Shown here: positions 9,823-21,150 of the stretch, one piece after another
Layout of the letters: each line of letters starts with the position of its first letter
How positions within the stretch are numbered: the stretch's first letter is position 1
From: Pelargonium nanum
Lineage: Eukaryota > Streptophyta > Magnoliopsida > Geraniales > Geraniaceae
Assembly: GCA_036897485.1 (NCBI GenBank)
Contig: JAYMTF010000988.1
Span: 1-27,514 of the forward strand
Direction: 5' to 3'
Length of the DNA stretch: 27,514 bases
The notes under the pieces: generated by a model
Told to the model about the DNA's origin: nothing
Databases searched by the model: none
Seen by the model: only the letters and a program-made list of their open reading frames with translations
Position numbers and translations under genes: made by a program

Positions 9823-10900
9823 GGTCCATTAGTTTGAACATGGCCTTGGGCCTAATGAAAGAAAGGGCTTGGGCCTGAACTAAGGAAAGATAAATAAAAG
9901 AAAAGTGACAAATAAATAAAATAATTAATAAAACTTTTTTTTGATAAATTATAATTAATAAAACTAGAAACAACATAAAGATGATGAAATTATGAAAACG
10001 AAAGAACATACAAATAGTTTGAAAATAAAAAACGAATTCTCGCTTTTTTTAAAAGAACAAGTGTCCAGCAGACGTACAAATACAATATGACCGAGCTCTT
10101 AAAATAAGCTGCTTACACACTCTTGTAAGAATTTCAAACCAATCATTTGCTCATAATGTAGGTGGGTCGTCACTATGATGCAAACGATTATGTCTTTCAT
10201 CTGTTGAATTGGTAATTCGTATTATACATTATTAATATGGTTAGTCTTTCTTGAGTACCAATTATCTGGTAAGCATTGCTTTTAAAATGGCTTCGTCCGA
10301 TTCAGCACCACACAAAAGTTGAATTGGAGGGGTTGGTCTTCGACCAGAATTTCATGCGAAACTTGAATTGAAATGGTTGGTTTTACTTGACCGAGGCTTA
10401 ACCAAAACTTGATTGTGATTTGTAACCCTTTTCGTATGATCAAGTAGTATCCAAGTGAGAGTTCCACAATCGAGTGAGAGCAATGGAAAAAAAACTGAAA
10501 GATCAAATTGATATATTTGATAGCAATAATTTTGTGTTAACATTTGCTAAGAAAATATTGCCTACAACAACAAAAAGAGAAAAAGAATTCTATCATATAT
10601 GAGTTGTATTTTGCATAATTAATCAACAACAAATATGAATGACATTTATAACTAGTACCAGTACAACAAAAACAATCTTAATCCCAAAACTTAAGATTCA
10701 AAATCTTATATCACACGAACCATTCAACCATTGTAGCTTTCATGCTCTGTTCATACTTGAAAGCAGTAGCTGATGAGAAGATTGTGGAAACATCAATATG
10801 GGTTATTCAAATTTCTCTCAATTTGAGTTCTCCATTAATATTACAAATAACATAACACTATAATCATATCCATACAATCAACTTACATTTCCTTATAATC
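9823..10900. other. Intergenic DNA downstream of the BLH1-like gene
   Basis: No coding region is supported. The minus-strand frames at 9803-10009 and 10282-10543 are hydrophobic or AT-driven. The stretch 10280-10460 is less AT-rich and has two related words (GGGGTTGGTCTTCGACC and ATGGTTGGTTTTACTTGACC), suggesting a decayed repeat. Confidence 0.4.
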
Positions 10901-11242
10901 AACATAAATTGTTATATATATATATACCCCAAATAACCATCTTTTATGATCATATATCAATCCCCATCTAATCCACCTTCAAAACTTACAAAAGTAATAT
11001 ACAAATCCTCAACCATATGCTATTAAATTCTAAGGCTGTCTAAGAACTCAAATGGTTCTATGCAAAGTATAAGCCTATACTAAGTAAATTTTCTTTCTTT
11101 ACACTACACCATGCTTTTGATTTTCCTTGCTCCTCTCCTAGCAAATAGCAATATAGAGAAAGAAATTGAGAATGGTACCCCCAAAGTAAGAGCCATATAG
11201 GGTACCTCCTCTCCAACTTCATAGCATAACTTGGTTGGTTCC
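10901..11242 (-). other. Probable 3' UTR of the BLH1-like gene
   Basis: The DNA directly past the stop codon at 11243 has a mixed composition unlike the AT-rich spacer farther on, as expected of a transcribed 3' UTR. It contains a possible stem, GGTACCC (11175-11181) with GGGTACC near 11198-11204. The poly(A) site is not clear, so the far boundary is approximate. Confidence 0.4.
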
Positions 11243-13747
11243 TCAGGCTACAAAGTCTGGCAATAATTGTGCTGCGAACCTCTTCCGGTTCTGGATGTTG
11301 ATGCTCTCATACGCGGACGAAGAATGAGGCGTGGAAGGGCTTATCACACCAAATTCGTTTGGCTCCCCAAGCTCCACTCTCCTACCCAATTGATTCATGT
11401 TTTGGTTCGTCAGGAAACTTTGGTGGGTTCCTGACAAGGAGAGGTTCTCGCAATGTGGGAGGCCGAGAGTGAGTGACACGCCATTACCCGAAAACCTTGG
11501 CGTGTACTGCTCAGTCTCGAACCTCCCAATTTCCCCAATTGGGTATTGACCAAAACCTCCAATGAAGTTGGTTGGTCCTCCTCCTGTCATGGAGGAGTAG
11601 TCATCCCTCCCTTGCCTCTCATTTCCAAAATTCATGGAAATCAGGTTGTTGTTGTTTGCGTCTCCGGGCTTGACATCATTCCCCATGGAATGGACACTGG
11701 CCGGAGACTGGAGCATATCACTGCTCCTCGGCTTTTTAGGACTCCCTTGGGCGATTCCTTCTAGTTCCGAAGACCCCATGAGGGTGAAAACGGATTGGTT
11801 CCGAACATTTCCCCCAATTGGAGACGAGGTTGTCATTGAAGGAGCATCGTGGTTCGAGTTCATGCCAGGACTCTTCTCTTGCGACATTGAGGTTGAATCT
11901 TCCTTGTTGTCCCCTTTGCTTGGTGTTTTGTCCTCGGATCCATTCTGTTCTTGTTCCTTGAGCTCTTCCAAGTACATTTCTTCCACCATCGGCTTCCAAA
12001 GCCGAACACGAGCATTTATGAACCAGTTAGACACCTACATTCATCATCACAACAACATTAAACCCTCCAAATATTTATCCATCTATCATAACCGAACAAA
12101 GTTCAAGAAACGCATTCAGTTGAACCATACCTGACTCCTAGTGAGTCCCGTTTGCTTTGCAAGCATATGTTTGTCCGAATCTTTCGGGTACCTGAAGCAT
12201 GTTAAACAAGGGAAATTCGTAAACATACATCCTTAAATGCATGCTAAATCGTTCACTGAAAGTAAAGTAATCATGTTAGTTGAATTCTTACGGGTGGAGG
12301 AAGTGTTCGAAGAGCCAGGCGCGAAGCACGGAGACAGATCTCTCGGGCAAGCCTCTTTGGGGTCTCCAAGCATTGTGCTGGATCATTCCCAACTGCTGAA
12401 GAGCTCGCTGCTGCCGGAGGTGGTGGTCCACGAACTTAAGCCTCGAGCCCTCGATCTTTCCCCCGAGGCTCTCCTCCTCGCCCAAGCTCTTGTTGGCAGC
12501 TCGGATTTGGCCCGTTATTGCATCTTTCAAGCACCTGAATTGCTTCGAAATAGTCTGCAATGCGAGGGCAGTGTAGGTCTTGGCGGATCCAATTCCGGCC
12601 ACTTGCTCGAACGAGGATGTCACAATCTGCATCTGGTGGTGATATTGCCTGTACCTCTGCTCCACCTTCACACACACAACAAAACATAAAACCCAAAATC
12701 ATTAAAATTTCAGAATTCAAGATTCATAAAAAATCAAAGAATTGGGGTCTTAAAATTGAAGTCCTAAACTGAAAAGTTGCTCAATTCAAGAAAACAGTTT
12801 TCTGAAAGTAACATCTGATTGAAAATTGAGATTCAGAACTTTTTTATTTTCTTGCAATCCAATTCAATTGATAGAGACACAACTCAATTTTTCATTAAAA
12901 GACGCTTTCTTGTGGATTTGGTATTTTTATTTTTTTTACATACCTCATCGAGCATGCTGATGAGCTTAGCTTTTTTCATCTGAATTTCTTGCCGCTCCAC
13001 CGTGGACAGCTCGGCGCTGTTCTTGCCGCTTGCCTCCGCCGTGACAGAGCCGTCTCCGCTCGCCGCCGCCGCTGCCGCCGACGATTCTCCGACGGTTTTG
13101 GTCTGCCCATTACTGCTTTTCTTGGACGAATCAACCTTAATTTCATTGTTGCCAACATTAACAACCTCGTCCAGAAGCTCCTGAGCTGCCTTCAGGTACT
13201 TGGAGCTCATCAGCACGCTCTGCATACCCGAAACTCCGTTGGTAACACCCGACGCCGACGAGGACGTCCCGCCGGAGATTCTCATGTCCTCGCCGGCAAT
13301 GGCGGCCTGCGAGGGGACCACTTCGCGCTCACCCCTGAACGACCCGAACCCGGGTTGCTGCGAGGAGAGGCTCAGGGACAGGCCCTGCTGGGCGCGTGGG
13401 GTGTCACGCGCCGCCGCGTTGGGGTCAATGGGGTTCCAGAGGTTGTACTGAACGCGGGGAGCGAACCCATGCATGGCGGAGATCTCGTGTTGGGCTTGCA
13501 CGGATTGGGAATTTGGGTCTTGGTGGGACGCGAGTGGAATGCCGACGAACTGTTGCGTCTGTGGCGGCGGCGCGTGGGCGAGGTTTTGCGGGTTGAGAGA
13601 ATTATTGGCGGAGTTGAGGAAGACAAAGTTGCCGGGCTGCGGCGGCGGCGCGTCGGAGTATTGGACGTAGCCTGGATTCATGAGAACCAAGGTTTGCAAC
13701 CCATCAGCTCCTTGAATTTCGGAATTCCCATGAAAATACGTGGCCAT
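11243..13747 (-). CDS. BLH1: BEL1-like TALE homeodomain transcription factor (BLH1 class), 4 coding exons
   Basis: Coding exons are 13747-12944, 12665-12292, 12191-12131 and 12034-11243; all introns are GT-AG and the join is open for 676 residues. The third exon is the 61-nt exon typical of BELL genes. The N-terminus [20 protein letters not shown] matches the BLH1 type. Residues 122-134 hold [13 protein letters not shown], 182-198 the SKY box, about 250-335 the BEL domain ([16 protein letters not shown] spans the first splice), and about 368-430 the homeodomain. That domain has the TALE loop HPYPKD and recognition helix [20 protein letters not shown] at 599-605 is the C-terminal ZIBEL motif. 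Residues 224-229 are an alanine run. BELL proteins act in the nucleus as heterodimers with KNOX proteins; BLH1 is linked to KNAT3, ABA response and organ patterning. Family and structure are secure; orthology to BLH1 rather than BLH5 is probable. Confidence 0.95.
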
Positions 13748-14215
13748 CGTCGCTCTGTTTCTTGAAAATCCTCTGTTCTCTGTTCACTTCACTGAAATTT
13801 CAAAAACAGAGTATGTTAAATTAATTCAAAATTCCACAATTCACATAAATGAAAAATCATAATCTTCTTCTCTCTCTTTGTTGCTCCATGATACCTTAAG
13901 AAATTAAATCTGGATCAATCAAGCCATCAAAAACTGTACAAGAAATGGTTAATTTAACAAAAAACCCATCAGTCCAAAGCTACAAAATTTACAAATTTGT
14001 GATGAACCCAGAAAGATTTAAGAAGAACCCATGATGGGGTTGAGGTTAAAGAAAAGAAAGAAGAAGAAAAGGGATAGAATTTGCAGCAGAGAAGATTATA
14101 TATAGAGAAGATATGGAAAGAGAAAGTAGAAGAAGTACAGAAGAAGATTGATTATAGTATTAGTTAATACTATGATTGGGCATGGTTATGGTAGCAACCT
14201 GAGAGCAGAGGGCAT
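13704..14215 (-). CDS. Overlapping upstream ORF (34 aa) running past the BLH1 start codon
   Basis: Pieces are 14215-14199 and 13791-13704 on the spliced leader. It starts [15 protein letters not shown] in a different frame from the main protein, covers the main ATG at 13747, and stops at TGA 13706-13704, opposite residues 14-15 of the BLH1-like protein. Ribosomes starting here could not initiate at the main ATG, which would lower expression. Existence depends on the inferred leader and intron. Confidence 0.22.
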
Positions 14216-14259
14216 GCACGTGCATGGCTCGTGATGATGATCATCATCACCATCACCAT
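13784..14259 (-). CDS. Upstream ORF 2 in the BLH1 leader (22 aa, crosses the leader intron)
   Basis: Exon pieces are 14259-14199 and 13791-13784. The spliced frame begins [20 protein letters not shown] and ends VK, with TGA 36 bases before the main ATG. Four in-frame ATGs at its start come from a GTGATG repeat, so skipping the first would still start in this frame. Two overlapping frames begin at 14225 (9 aa) and 14215. Translation is untested, and the frame depends on the inferred leader intron. Confidence 0.25.
14213..14226. promoter_or_regulatory. Palindromic RY/G-box composite
   Basis: CATGCACGTGCATG is a perfect 14-bp palindrome. It holds two inward RY elements (CATGCA, bound by B3 factors such as ABI3 and FUS3) overlapping a central G-box CACGTG (bound by bZIP or bHLH factors). 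It sits about 13 bases before the proposed leader intron donor. A seed or ABA role is inference. Confidence 0.5.
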
Positions 14260-14411
14260 ATTCTGTTCTACTAAATTCACACCAACAAGGACACAGAGAA
14301 GAAAAAGAAAATGAAAAAATTGAAGAGAGAGTATATGCAGATAAAGAAGAAGCAGAGAGTGAGAGCACCCACCAGAGAAGTGTTGTTAAAAAATGAATAT
14401 ATGTGTGTGTT

Positions 14412-14433
14412 GATGGATGGATGGATGGATGGA
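14412..14433. repeat. GATG tetranucleotide microsatellite
   Basis: Five GATG units in a row followed by GA, within the proposed BLH1 leader, where the transcript would read CATC repeats. Length is likely to vary between individuals. Confidence 0.85.
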
Positions 14434-14436
14434 GAA

Positions 14437-14487
14437 TCAGAGGTTGATTACAGATACAGAGACACAGGAAGGGAAAGAAAGACCCAT
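14437..14487 (-). CDS. Upstream ORF 1 in the BLH1 leader (16 aa)
   Basis: This is the first ATG of the proposed long leader and encodes MGLSFPSCVSVSVINL followed by TGA. It closes well before the main start, so reinitiation would be possible. Nothing beyond position supports translation, and no homologue is known to me. Confidence 0.25.
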   Translation of the reverse strand: MGLSFPSCVSVSVINL

Positions 14488-14529
14488 GTCAGACTCAAAT
14501 CTCTGCAAGCTCCCTTCCCACTCAAAATG

Positions 14530-14945
14530 GAAAAATTATAAAAAATATGTTAATATAAATGGAAGTTGGGAAAAAGGCTGAGAAAAAGATACCCATCTTT
14601 CTATTCACTTGTTATCTACACTTGTACATCGTTACATTTAATTACTATTATAACCTTCTTTGTCCTCTCTTCTCCATTTTCTTTCTTCATTTCACATTAC
14701 AATAAATAATAAAATTGGAAATTATAGTTTAGAAATTACATGATTGAGAGGAAAAAAATAGCTCAACTAGGATTATATGGACTGAGACTCACCCAAGACA
14801 CTGGGAGACATCTCATTAATTAATATTCATATTTGTTTTAATGAATTTGTAGTCGTGGAGAGCTCGTTCGGTTTTACTATGTGATATTCTCAACTTAAGT
14901 CTATTCATACATGTGCAGGTTTGAGTCTATCTCTCTTATCCAGTT
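14530..14945 (-). promoter_or_regulatory. Proximal upstream region of the BLH1-like gene
   Basis: This lies directly upstream of the proposed distal transcription start and should contain the core promoter. It is AT-rich with TATA-like words near 14530-14560. No single well-supported factor site was seen. Confidence 0.3.
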
Positions 14946-14950
14946 GTGTG

Positions 14951-15072
14951 TGTTAAGAAATTTCACGTCGAAAGAATGTTATTTCATTCACCACTTAAAA
15001 TATTAATTGTGCCCTCCACTTATAATCTTGAGTTTTAACGCAAGGAATCCAACAACATTTGGTAGGCAGAGT
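14951..15072 (+). mobile_element. TRIM-like LTR, degenerate, with primer-binding-site remnant
   Basis: The segment starts TGTTAAG and shares ordered blocks with the LTR at 25354: TTTCACGTCGAAAGAATGT, TCACCACTT, CTCCACTTAT and CTTGAGTTTT. It ends AACAACA at 15057, about 107 bp long against 105 in the other copy. TTTGGTAGGCAGAGTT follows, a decayed version of the TGGTATCAGAG primer-binding site. No second LTR or coding region is visible. Confidence 0.5.
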
Positions 15073-15429
15073 TTTGTTGCCCTTATATATGGATCTACAT
15101 ACACAGCTCGAACATGAATTAGTTTGAGTATGATATGACTTAAAAGTGTTGATCACAGGTTCTCATCGAAAATCTCACGATTAAGACTAACGAAAATTTA
15201 TATATATTTGAGCATAATGACTCGTTTATTTTATCTCTCTAACTACTTATGTCAACCTATATATCCACTTCGGTTTTAGTACGCTCAAAATAAGAATAAA
15301 AACCTTATATATCCACTTTAGATTTGGATTCATCTCATCTTATCTATACGTAAATCCATTTATTATGTACAAGAATAATATAGTAATAATGACTTGTTAG
15401 TTCCTGCTTACGTGTAATATTTTGTTATT
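15073..15429. other. AT-rich DNA with a short duplicated word
   Basis: No gene is seen. CCTATATATCCACTT (about 15256-15270) recurs as CCTTATATATCCACTTTAG about 45 bases later, a small local duplication. This may be internal sequence of the preceding element. Confidence 0.35.
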
Positions 15430-15605
15430 TGAATTTCGTCCATGAATTTGACGGAATATCTTGATTTGACACGGTTTCTGAAAATATTTGGACTAAATTA
15501 ACACGATTGGATAACTTTTAAATTAAATCGACTCGATAGATAGTTCATGAACTAAATCGACACGTACGTTTTGGATAGTTCAATGACTAAATTGAATATT
15601 TTTCC
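15430..15605. repeat. Degenerate repeat-like segment with recurring GACTAAAT words
   Basis: GGACTAAATTAACACG, GAACTAAATCGACACG and TGACTAAATTGAA recur at intervals of roughly 40-60 bases, mixed with ATAGTTCA words. Motifs of this kind are common in plant dispersed repeats. The element type and ends could not be determined. Confidence 0.3.
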
Positions 15606-15764
15606 TTTTCTAATTTGCAGTAATTTTAACTTGCATAAATAGTGAAATTTGCTTTGTGTATTGTTTCTCTTTTGTGTACATACGAACAGATGAAAACAAG
15701 AATGTGATTTGACGACCATGCCTGCCTTTTCAAATCAGTTCATGTGTTGTGCTGCACCACAGCA

Positions 15765-15784
15765 AAACCAAACCAAACCAAACC
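15765..15784 (+). repeat. AAACC pentanucleotide microsatellite
   Basis: Four perfect AAACC units. This is not a telomere repeat (AAACCCT). Confidence 0.85.
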
Positions 15785-15789
15785 AAGAA

Positions 15790-18700
15790 CAGAACAACCT
15801 TATTTTTTAACAAACACAATTCACAAGTAAATATTGCGAATTTACACTTTTATAAACAAAACAAAACAAAAGTTTGTCAGAAGATGGATACAGCTGAAAA
15901 ACGAGGAAACGTCTCCTTCTTCCACCAAAGCTTAATTTAATTTAAATAAATTAAAAAAGAAAAGATAGTGATGAAGAAGAAGATGAGGGTAGGTTGGATT
16001 GGAGGGGTCCTCTTCTCTTGTTCATTTCTATTATTTAAATAAATATCTTATTGTCTTTTTCACATATAGTTTATTTTGTGTGGTTGGATGGAAATGTTTG
16101 AAGATAAAGCAATTAAATTGCTTGGGAACACAGGCCCAACTACCATTACACACCTACTTTAATGCTCTATAACCTAAATACATATACTTGCATACTAATA
16201 ATTGGCTTATACTATGGATATATATTTTTAAAAAATTAATTAAATTAAATTTGAATAGACCTTACGTCTTAAAATAATTATTCAATTATATATAAATTAT
16301 TAATTATATAACGAACGTAATTCAGTTATTAATTCTTGAATTTGTTATAGAAAAATATAAAATTAAGAGAAATAACATAACTTTAACCAACTCAACCTTA
16401 ATTTAAAATATTTATATTTTTTGAACAACTATTTTGAGACATAGGAGTTTCAATTTTCCATATATATAAAACTTTGAAAGGAAAAAAATAAAACATATGA
16501 GGGAATTTGTTGCAGCAGGGTGTGGGTGTGAGATTTCATCTGCTATAGAGAAAATAGTAATAAATCCAAATTAAATGCATCCAATCAAGTAAACTCATAA
16601 ATGGATGAGAAACAAAAGGCCCTACCTAAGCACTCTCCATCAAAATTACTCTCACCAATTTTCATTGTGAAATTCAGCTTTTTATTTAAAAAAAAAAGAA
16701 TCAAAATAAATGTCATGTTTGAGTTAAAATTTTGTCCAAAAACAATCGTCTTATTTTCTTCTTAGAAAGTAATTATTTGTGCATAAATTATCAATAATGT
16801 TCATATAATTAGGTTGTTAGTAACCCTTATATTTGTTATAATACATGTACATGGGGTTAGAAGAGTAAATATACTACGCTAACAAAATTCTCCTCAATTT
16901 TTTTCAAAATAGAAAAAAAAATTATTTTATGACAAAAAGAATATACATTTCGAACTCAAAATCTTATAAACAAAAGTCTAATTTCTTAACTGCTCGAAGT
17001 ATAGGCTTTACTCAATTACTTTTTTCAAACAATAATGAATATAACTTTTTATATATTTATTGTAACAAAGTCAAGCATATTCATAGAACATATTTGTGTA
17101 AAATATATAGTCACATGTCTCAAAATAAGTGCCTTTATTTTAATTTTGAGAAATATATATTAATGAGATGTCAATTAGTGTAGTATATTTGTGTTTGTAA
17201 CCTCATAATCATGTCTTATGACAAATTTAAGAAATATTAACTAAATTATTATAAAAAATAATTTATGCAAAATTAAATTCATAAAAAGAATAATAAAAAA
17301 AAACTATCACTTTGAAACTATCGTACTACCATTTTAAGACGGGCGGAATATATAACTTGTCATAAGTCAAACATAATTTATAATTTAAAAGAAAATAGTG
17401 ATTTACATATACACATCAATTTAGTAGCATAGTAGGCTGCTAAAGAAAGAAAAATGAGTACGAAGTGATATACATGTATAATTTTATTTAAAATCTCAAT
17501 AATTAATAAACGTTTGTATTAATAAGGTGAAGAAGAAAAACAGTCACTTGAAAACATTTTTGCAAATTATTGATAATTTACCAATTATACAGTCTCATTT
17601 TCTATATATATAACTAGGGCATTGTGATATTTATTACCAGGACCATAATTCCATGAAGTTGGTGTCAGCATCAGTAACAATGATTGAACAAGAAGGAATG
17701 AGGAGATTAATAGAGATGATGAGCAGCATTCATATAAACAAACATTTATGTGTTCATCATCAGAGGTAAACAGATTTGGCAGCTGTAGGCTGTACAGTTT
17801 TAAATTTGGATAAATAATTAAATAAATAAATAAATATAGGTGTAGCTATATCAGATTTGCTACTATATTGCATGCATGTGTGGATTCAATAATAAATTGA
17901 TTGGCTTTTGTGATCAACTGTCATTCTCTAACAAATCCATATCAAACCCATTAATTTTTTTTTTCTTTAATAACAGTACTACTACCCCATCTCATGCATG
18001 CTTATATATAGTTCCTAGGATTCTCTCTCACAGCAACCTTTTCAACTTTATTTATTTATTTATCAACACTGCATTGCATAATGTTCCTATCAACACAAAG
18101 TTTATTTCTCATCTTAAGGTCTTGTTTGGTAATACTACTAAAAATTGTAGTGAGTTGTATATTGGTTGAAACAATAAAAAAAATTTCTAATAACAAAAAA
18201 AATGTATAATGGTATGCTCGGAGAAAAAATAATTGTAAGGAGTTGTTTCAAAAAATTGAGTTTCTTATAATAGTATATGTTCATAATAGAAACAATAGTA
18301 AAAAAGTATCAATTGTTGAAATAGTCAAAATAAGCATGATGTATTTAAGAAGCAACTTAATAATATTAATCTCTACACATCAAGATGTTCAATTGTATAT
18401 CATAATAAATTATAACTAATATATGCATTAATTGTGTAATTTAAACTACTATAACATACCCGATTCGATAGACCTAATTGACAATTAAGTCGATCTCATT
18501 TGTAAAAGCAACATCTAGCATTTTATATATGAGTAAAACATAATGGAATAGGTCGACCCAGTCTGCATTTTATGATGACAAAAAAATAATTTGTGTGTTT
18601 CTCTCAAGCTAAAAAATATACTGAAATTTCACATGAGACATTAAGCTACTGCATGAATCAATTTCTTAAAAAAGATTCGCAGAAGTTTACTTTACTTCCT

Positions 18701-18800
18701 ATAAAATCAAATTTTCTTTGCAAGCACTTTGCTCCAACCTAATTATAACTATAAAATTATCATTTTATGCATTTCACCTAATAATTTAGGTACTCTTATT
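15790..18800. other. AT-rich intergenic DNA, no gene seen
   Basis: Only short AT-driven frames are present (such as 16929-17183 and 17876-18169). The minus strand near 17005-16940 carries GCAGTTAAG and GAGTTCGAAATG at tRNA-like spacing, a faint SINE remnant. AAAT microsatellite tracts lie near 17817-17836 and TTTA units near 18049-18063. A weak stem of GATGATGA with TCATCATC spans about 17714-17763, too poor to call a microRNA. Confidence 0.45.
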
Positions 18801-21150
18801 TAAAATTTTATTTATGCAGCACAAAGGAGACACTGGTGCTCCCAAACATGTACTTGTAAAAGCTCATGAACCTGCTTATATATGCCTCATCTCAGGTACC
18901 ATGTTGGTCATATCCTCTTGAATGACCATAAATACAAGACTAGACTAGACTATAGGGTTGTGATTTTTTCTGCAGATGGTCAAATTATTGACAATATTGA
19001 TGAATGTGACCATAATGCAAACAGTATATGAGCTCAATTATTCACTTAACATTCATGTATTGATGTCATCATGACCATGGTCCTTGTAGTCTATTTGTAG
19101 AAACTCAAGCAGTAGTGGTGAATTTTCATGCCTGCCCTCATTGGACTAACTTAGTAATTATGTAATTAATTAATAGCTTTCATAAAAGGCTGGACAACTT
19201 TTCATTACACATCCCACTCACTTCCCTTTTTGAATGATAAGGGAACCTACATACTGTACAGCATCAGCAGTACAGTAACTCTCACTCTCATGGGACTAAC
19301 ATTTAATTTTCAGGAGTTCACTACTTATTAATTACCAACCCATTATTCATATCTGCTTGGCATTTATTTAATTAACATAAGTGGATTTTACTTGGAGATT
19401 AGAAAATGTAACTAAAAAAAAAAGTTCACTCATGTCACTAATAGTTTAAAAGTCCACTATTTTCTTCTTTTTCCTTTGATACGAAAGAGCCTAAATATAT
19501 TGATTAATGGGGAACCTAGCAAGATAATTCGAAGTCACAAAAGTCTTACTGTAATCTGTAAGAAAAGAAGTCACACCCACATACAAATGAATATAGTTAC
19601 ATTCAAAACCAACAAGGTCCAGGCGGGTCACTATTTTCTTCTTTTCACAAATTTGATCATGGTTTTCTTTTTAATGGAGTAAGGAGGTTTTAATAAAGAT
19701 AGAGTCCAAAAAGATGAGTTCGGACGTTTCAAGGCCCAAGCAGTTATAATACAACAACTGCTAACAACTCACGTACGATTGTAAATAAAATATATACATG
19801 GTCGATGAGCATTTATGAAACTGACAAAAAAATAAGCTCAAAATGTTTTCTTCAGAGACAAGATGATCAACAATATATAGCAAGTTTATACTTGCATTCA
19901 TCAATCAAAAATGCCTACGAGAAGTGGTAGAGTTGAAGAGGGGGAAGGGGGTAGGCACTTGCCAATGCATGCCACCCTCTTAAATATGATATAATGGTTG
20001 ACCATTTTTAAATATAATTGTATATAATAAGTTTGTTTTTTTTTTCTTTCATGTTTTAGAATTTCATCTACAATTATTTATAATTTTTTTAACAATTATA
20101 TGCAAGTGAGTTTACATGCAATATCACACTACACACTGATACTCTCACAGTAAATATGGATGATATTGAACTTTGTAAATGCATATGCAAGAACTGAAAA
20201 GGGGGACCATCAAAACTGATCAGACATCCCAATATCCATTTACTTGTCACATGTACAAGACCAAACTGCTCTTGAAGCAGTGATATATGTGCATCAATAA
20301 TCATGATATGTCATGGACTTGCATGTAGATTTTTAGCAAGAAAATCTAGTGAAAAGCTTATATAATGTCTATTGAAAGTTACTTTTGACAGAGACATCCA
20401 AGTTTTTTTTTTTTGGGTGAAGAACCACATGTATATATAGTGGCTTATATATAGTGTTTCCCATTTTTCTAATAACCCAAAAGGTTTATTTAATTAAATA
20501 TGACATAGCTAGCAATTAGTCATGTTTTATTGTACATGTCTCTAATATGTCCCCCAAATGGTATGTATTTTTGTTGCAAGGGAATGAAGAACATGTTAGC
20601 TTATTAGCTAGAAGTGCATGCCATGTAGCAGTATAAATTTGGACCCATCACATCAGAAAATAACCCCAAACTTGTATGTGTCCTTCTGATCATGTAGCTA
20701 TGTGTATATATAGTGATGTGTATGTACATAATAATATATACATTTTGAAAGATTTGGGTAAGTGGGTATGGTCCCTTTTGTGGTGGTCTCCATGCATATT
20801 TTTATATGATATTATTTTATTAACTCAAGTGTGGATTCTTGCTTGTAGTTGTTTGTCTCTTCTTTTCAATTTTTCAAATTATTTATACACATTAAGGAAA
20901 ATGACTAGTTTTGAGATAGAGAAATGAAAAAGAAAAAGAAAGTTTAGAGGAGTGATTTGGTGCATAAACAATTCAAGGATGTGCCAAAAAGAGGGGTTGA
21001 ATTAAAGATGACAAAGGTGAAAGCTGGTATATGGGAATACAATATGCATGCACAAGGAACATGTGTACCAATCACTATAACATCAAAACTAAGCTAGCAA
21101 CACCTAGTTGCATCATCATCATCACTAATTCCATCAAATAAGTAATAATA
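18801..21150. other. Gene-free tract, possible distal regulatory DNA
   Basis: No gene or clear transposable element was recognised. The base composition is more balanced than the flanks, and TGACC/GGTCA words recur (about 18906-19082: TTGGTCAT, ATGACCATA, TGGTCAAA, GTGACCATA, ATGACCATGGTCC). The frames at 20089-20304 (minus, 71 codons from a real ATG) and 20676-20927 (plus) have no recognisable domain. The tract is upstream of the BLH1-like gene; enhancer or non-coding transcript roles are speculation. Confidence 0.3.

Larger units (their letters stand above)
13748..14512 (-). promoter_or_regulatory. Probable spliced 5' leader of the BLH1-like gene, with intron 14198-13792
   Basis: On the minus strand, CT-rich leader-like sequence runs from about 14512 to a donor CAG/GTTGCT at 14199/14198. 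A strong acceptor, GAAATTTCAG, ends at 13792, leaving 44 leader bases before the ATG. The inferred intron is 407 nt; BELL genes often have a leader intron. TATA-like TTTATAATTTTT lies near 14540-14529. An alternative start just downstream of CTATATATAATC (about 14106-14095) would give an unspliced leader instead. Transcript evidence would decide. Confidence 0.5.

Noticed and set aside
12884..12943. Continuation of BLH1 exon 1 past DEV into CKKNKNTKS
   Set aside because: This is intron read-through; GTATGT at 12943 is a good donor, and splicing to 12665 restores the conserved [12 protein letters not shown].
11546..13765. Plus-strand and alternate-frame ORFs across the BLH1-like exons, including a 258-codon frame at 12989-13765
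   Set aside because: They are shadows of verified BLH1 exons with no recognisable domains; the minus-strand exons join with correct splice sites and known motifs.
14490..14525. Possible miR159/319-like hairpin (AAGGGAGCTT on the minus strand)
   Set aside because: The match to the mature microRNA is only a short core and no partner arm is present.
15765..15784. Interstitial telomere repeat
   Set aside because: The unit is AAACC, not the plant telomere unit AAACCCT.
17640..17770. Possible microRNA precursor hairpin
   Set aside because: Only an 8-bp stem with a poorly paired interior; no known mature microRNA sequence was recognised.
20089..20304. 71-codon minus-strand ORF with a real ATG
   Set aside because: No domain, no promoter context and AT-driven composition; kept only as a mention within the regulatory tract.
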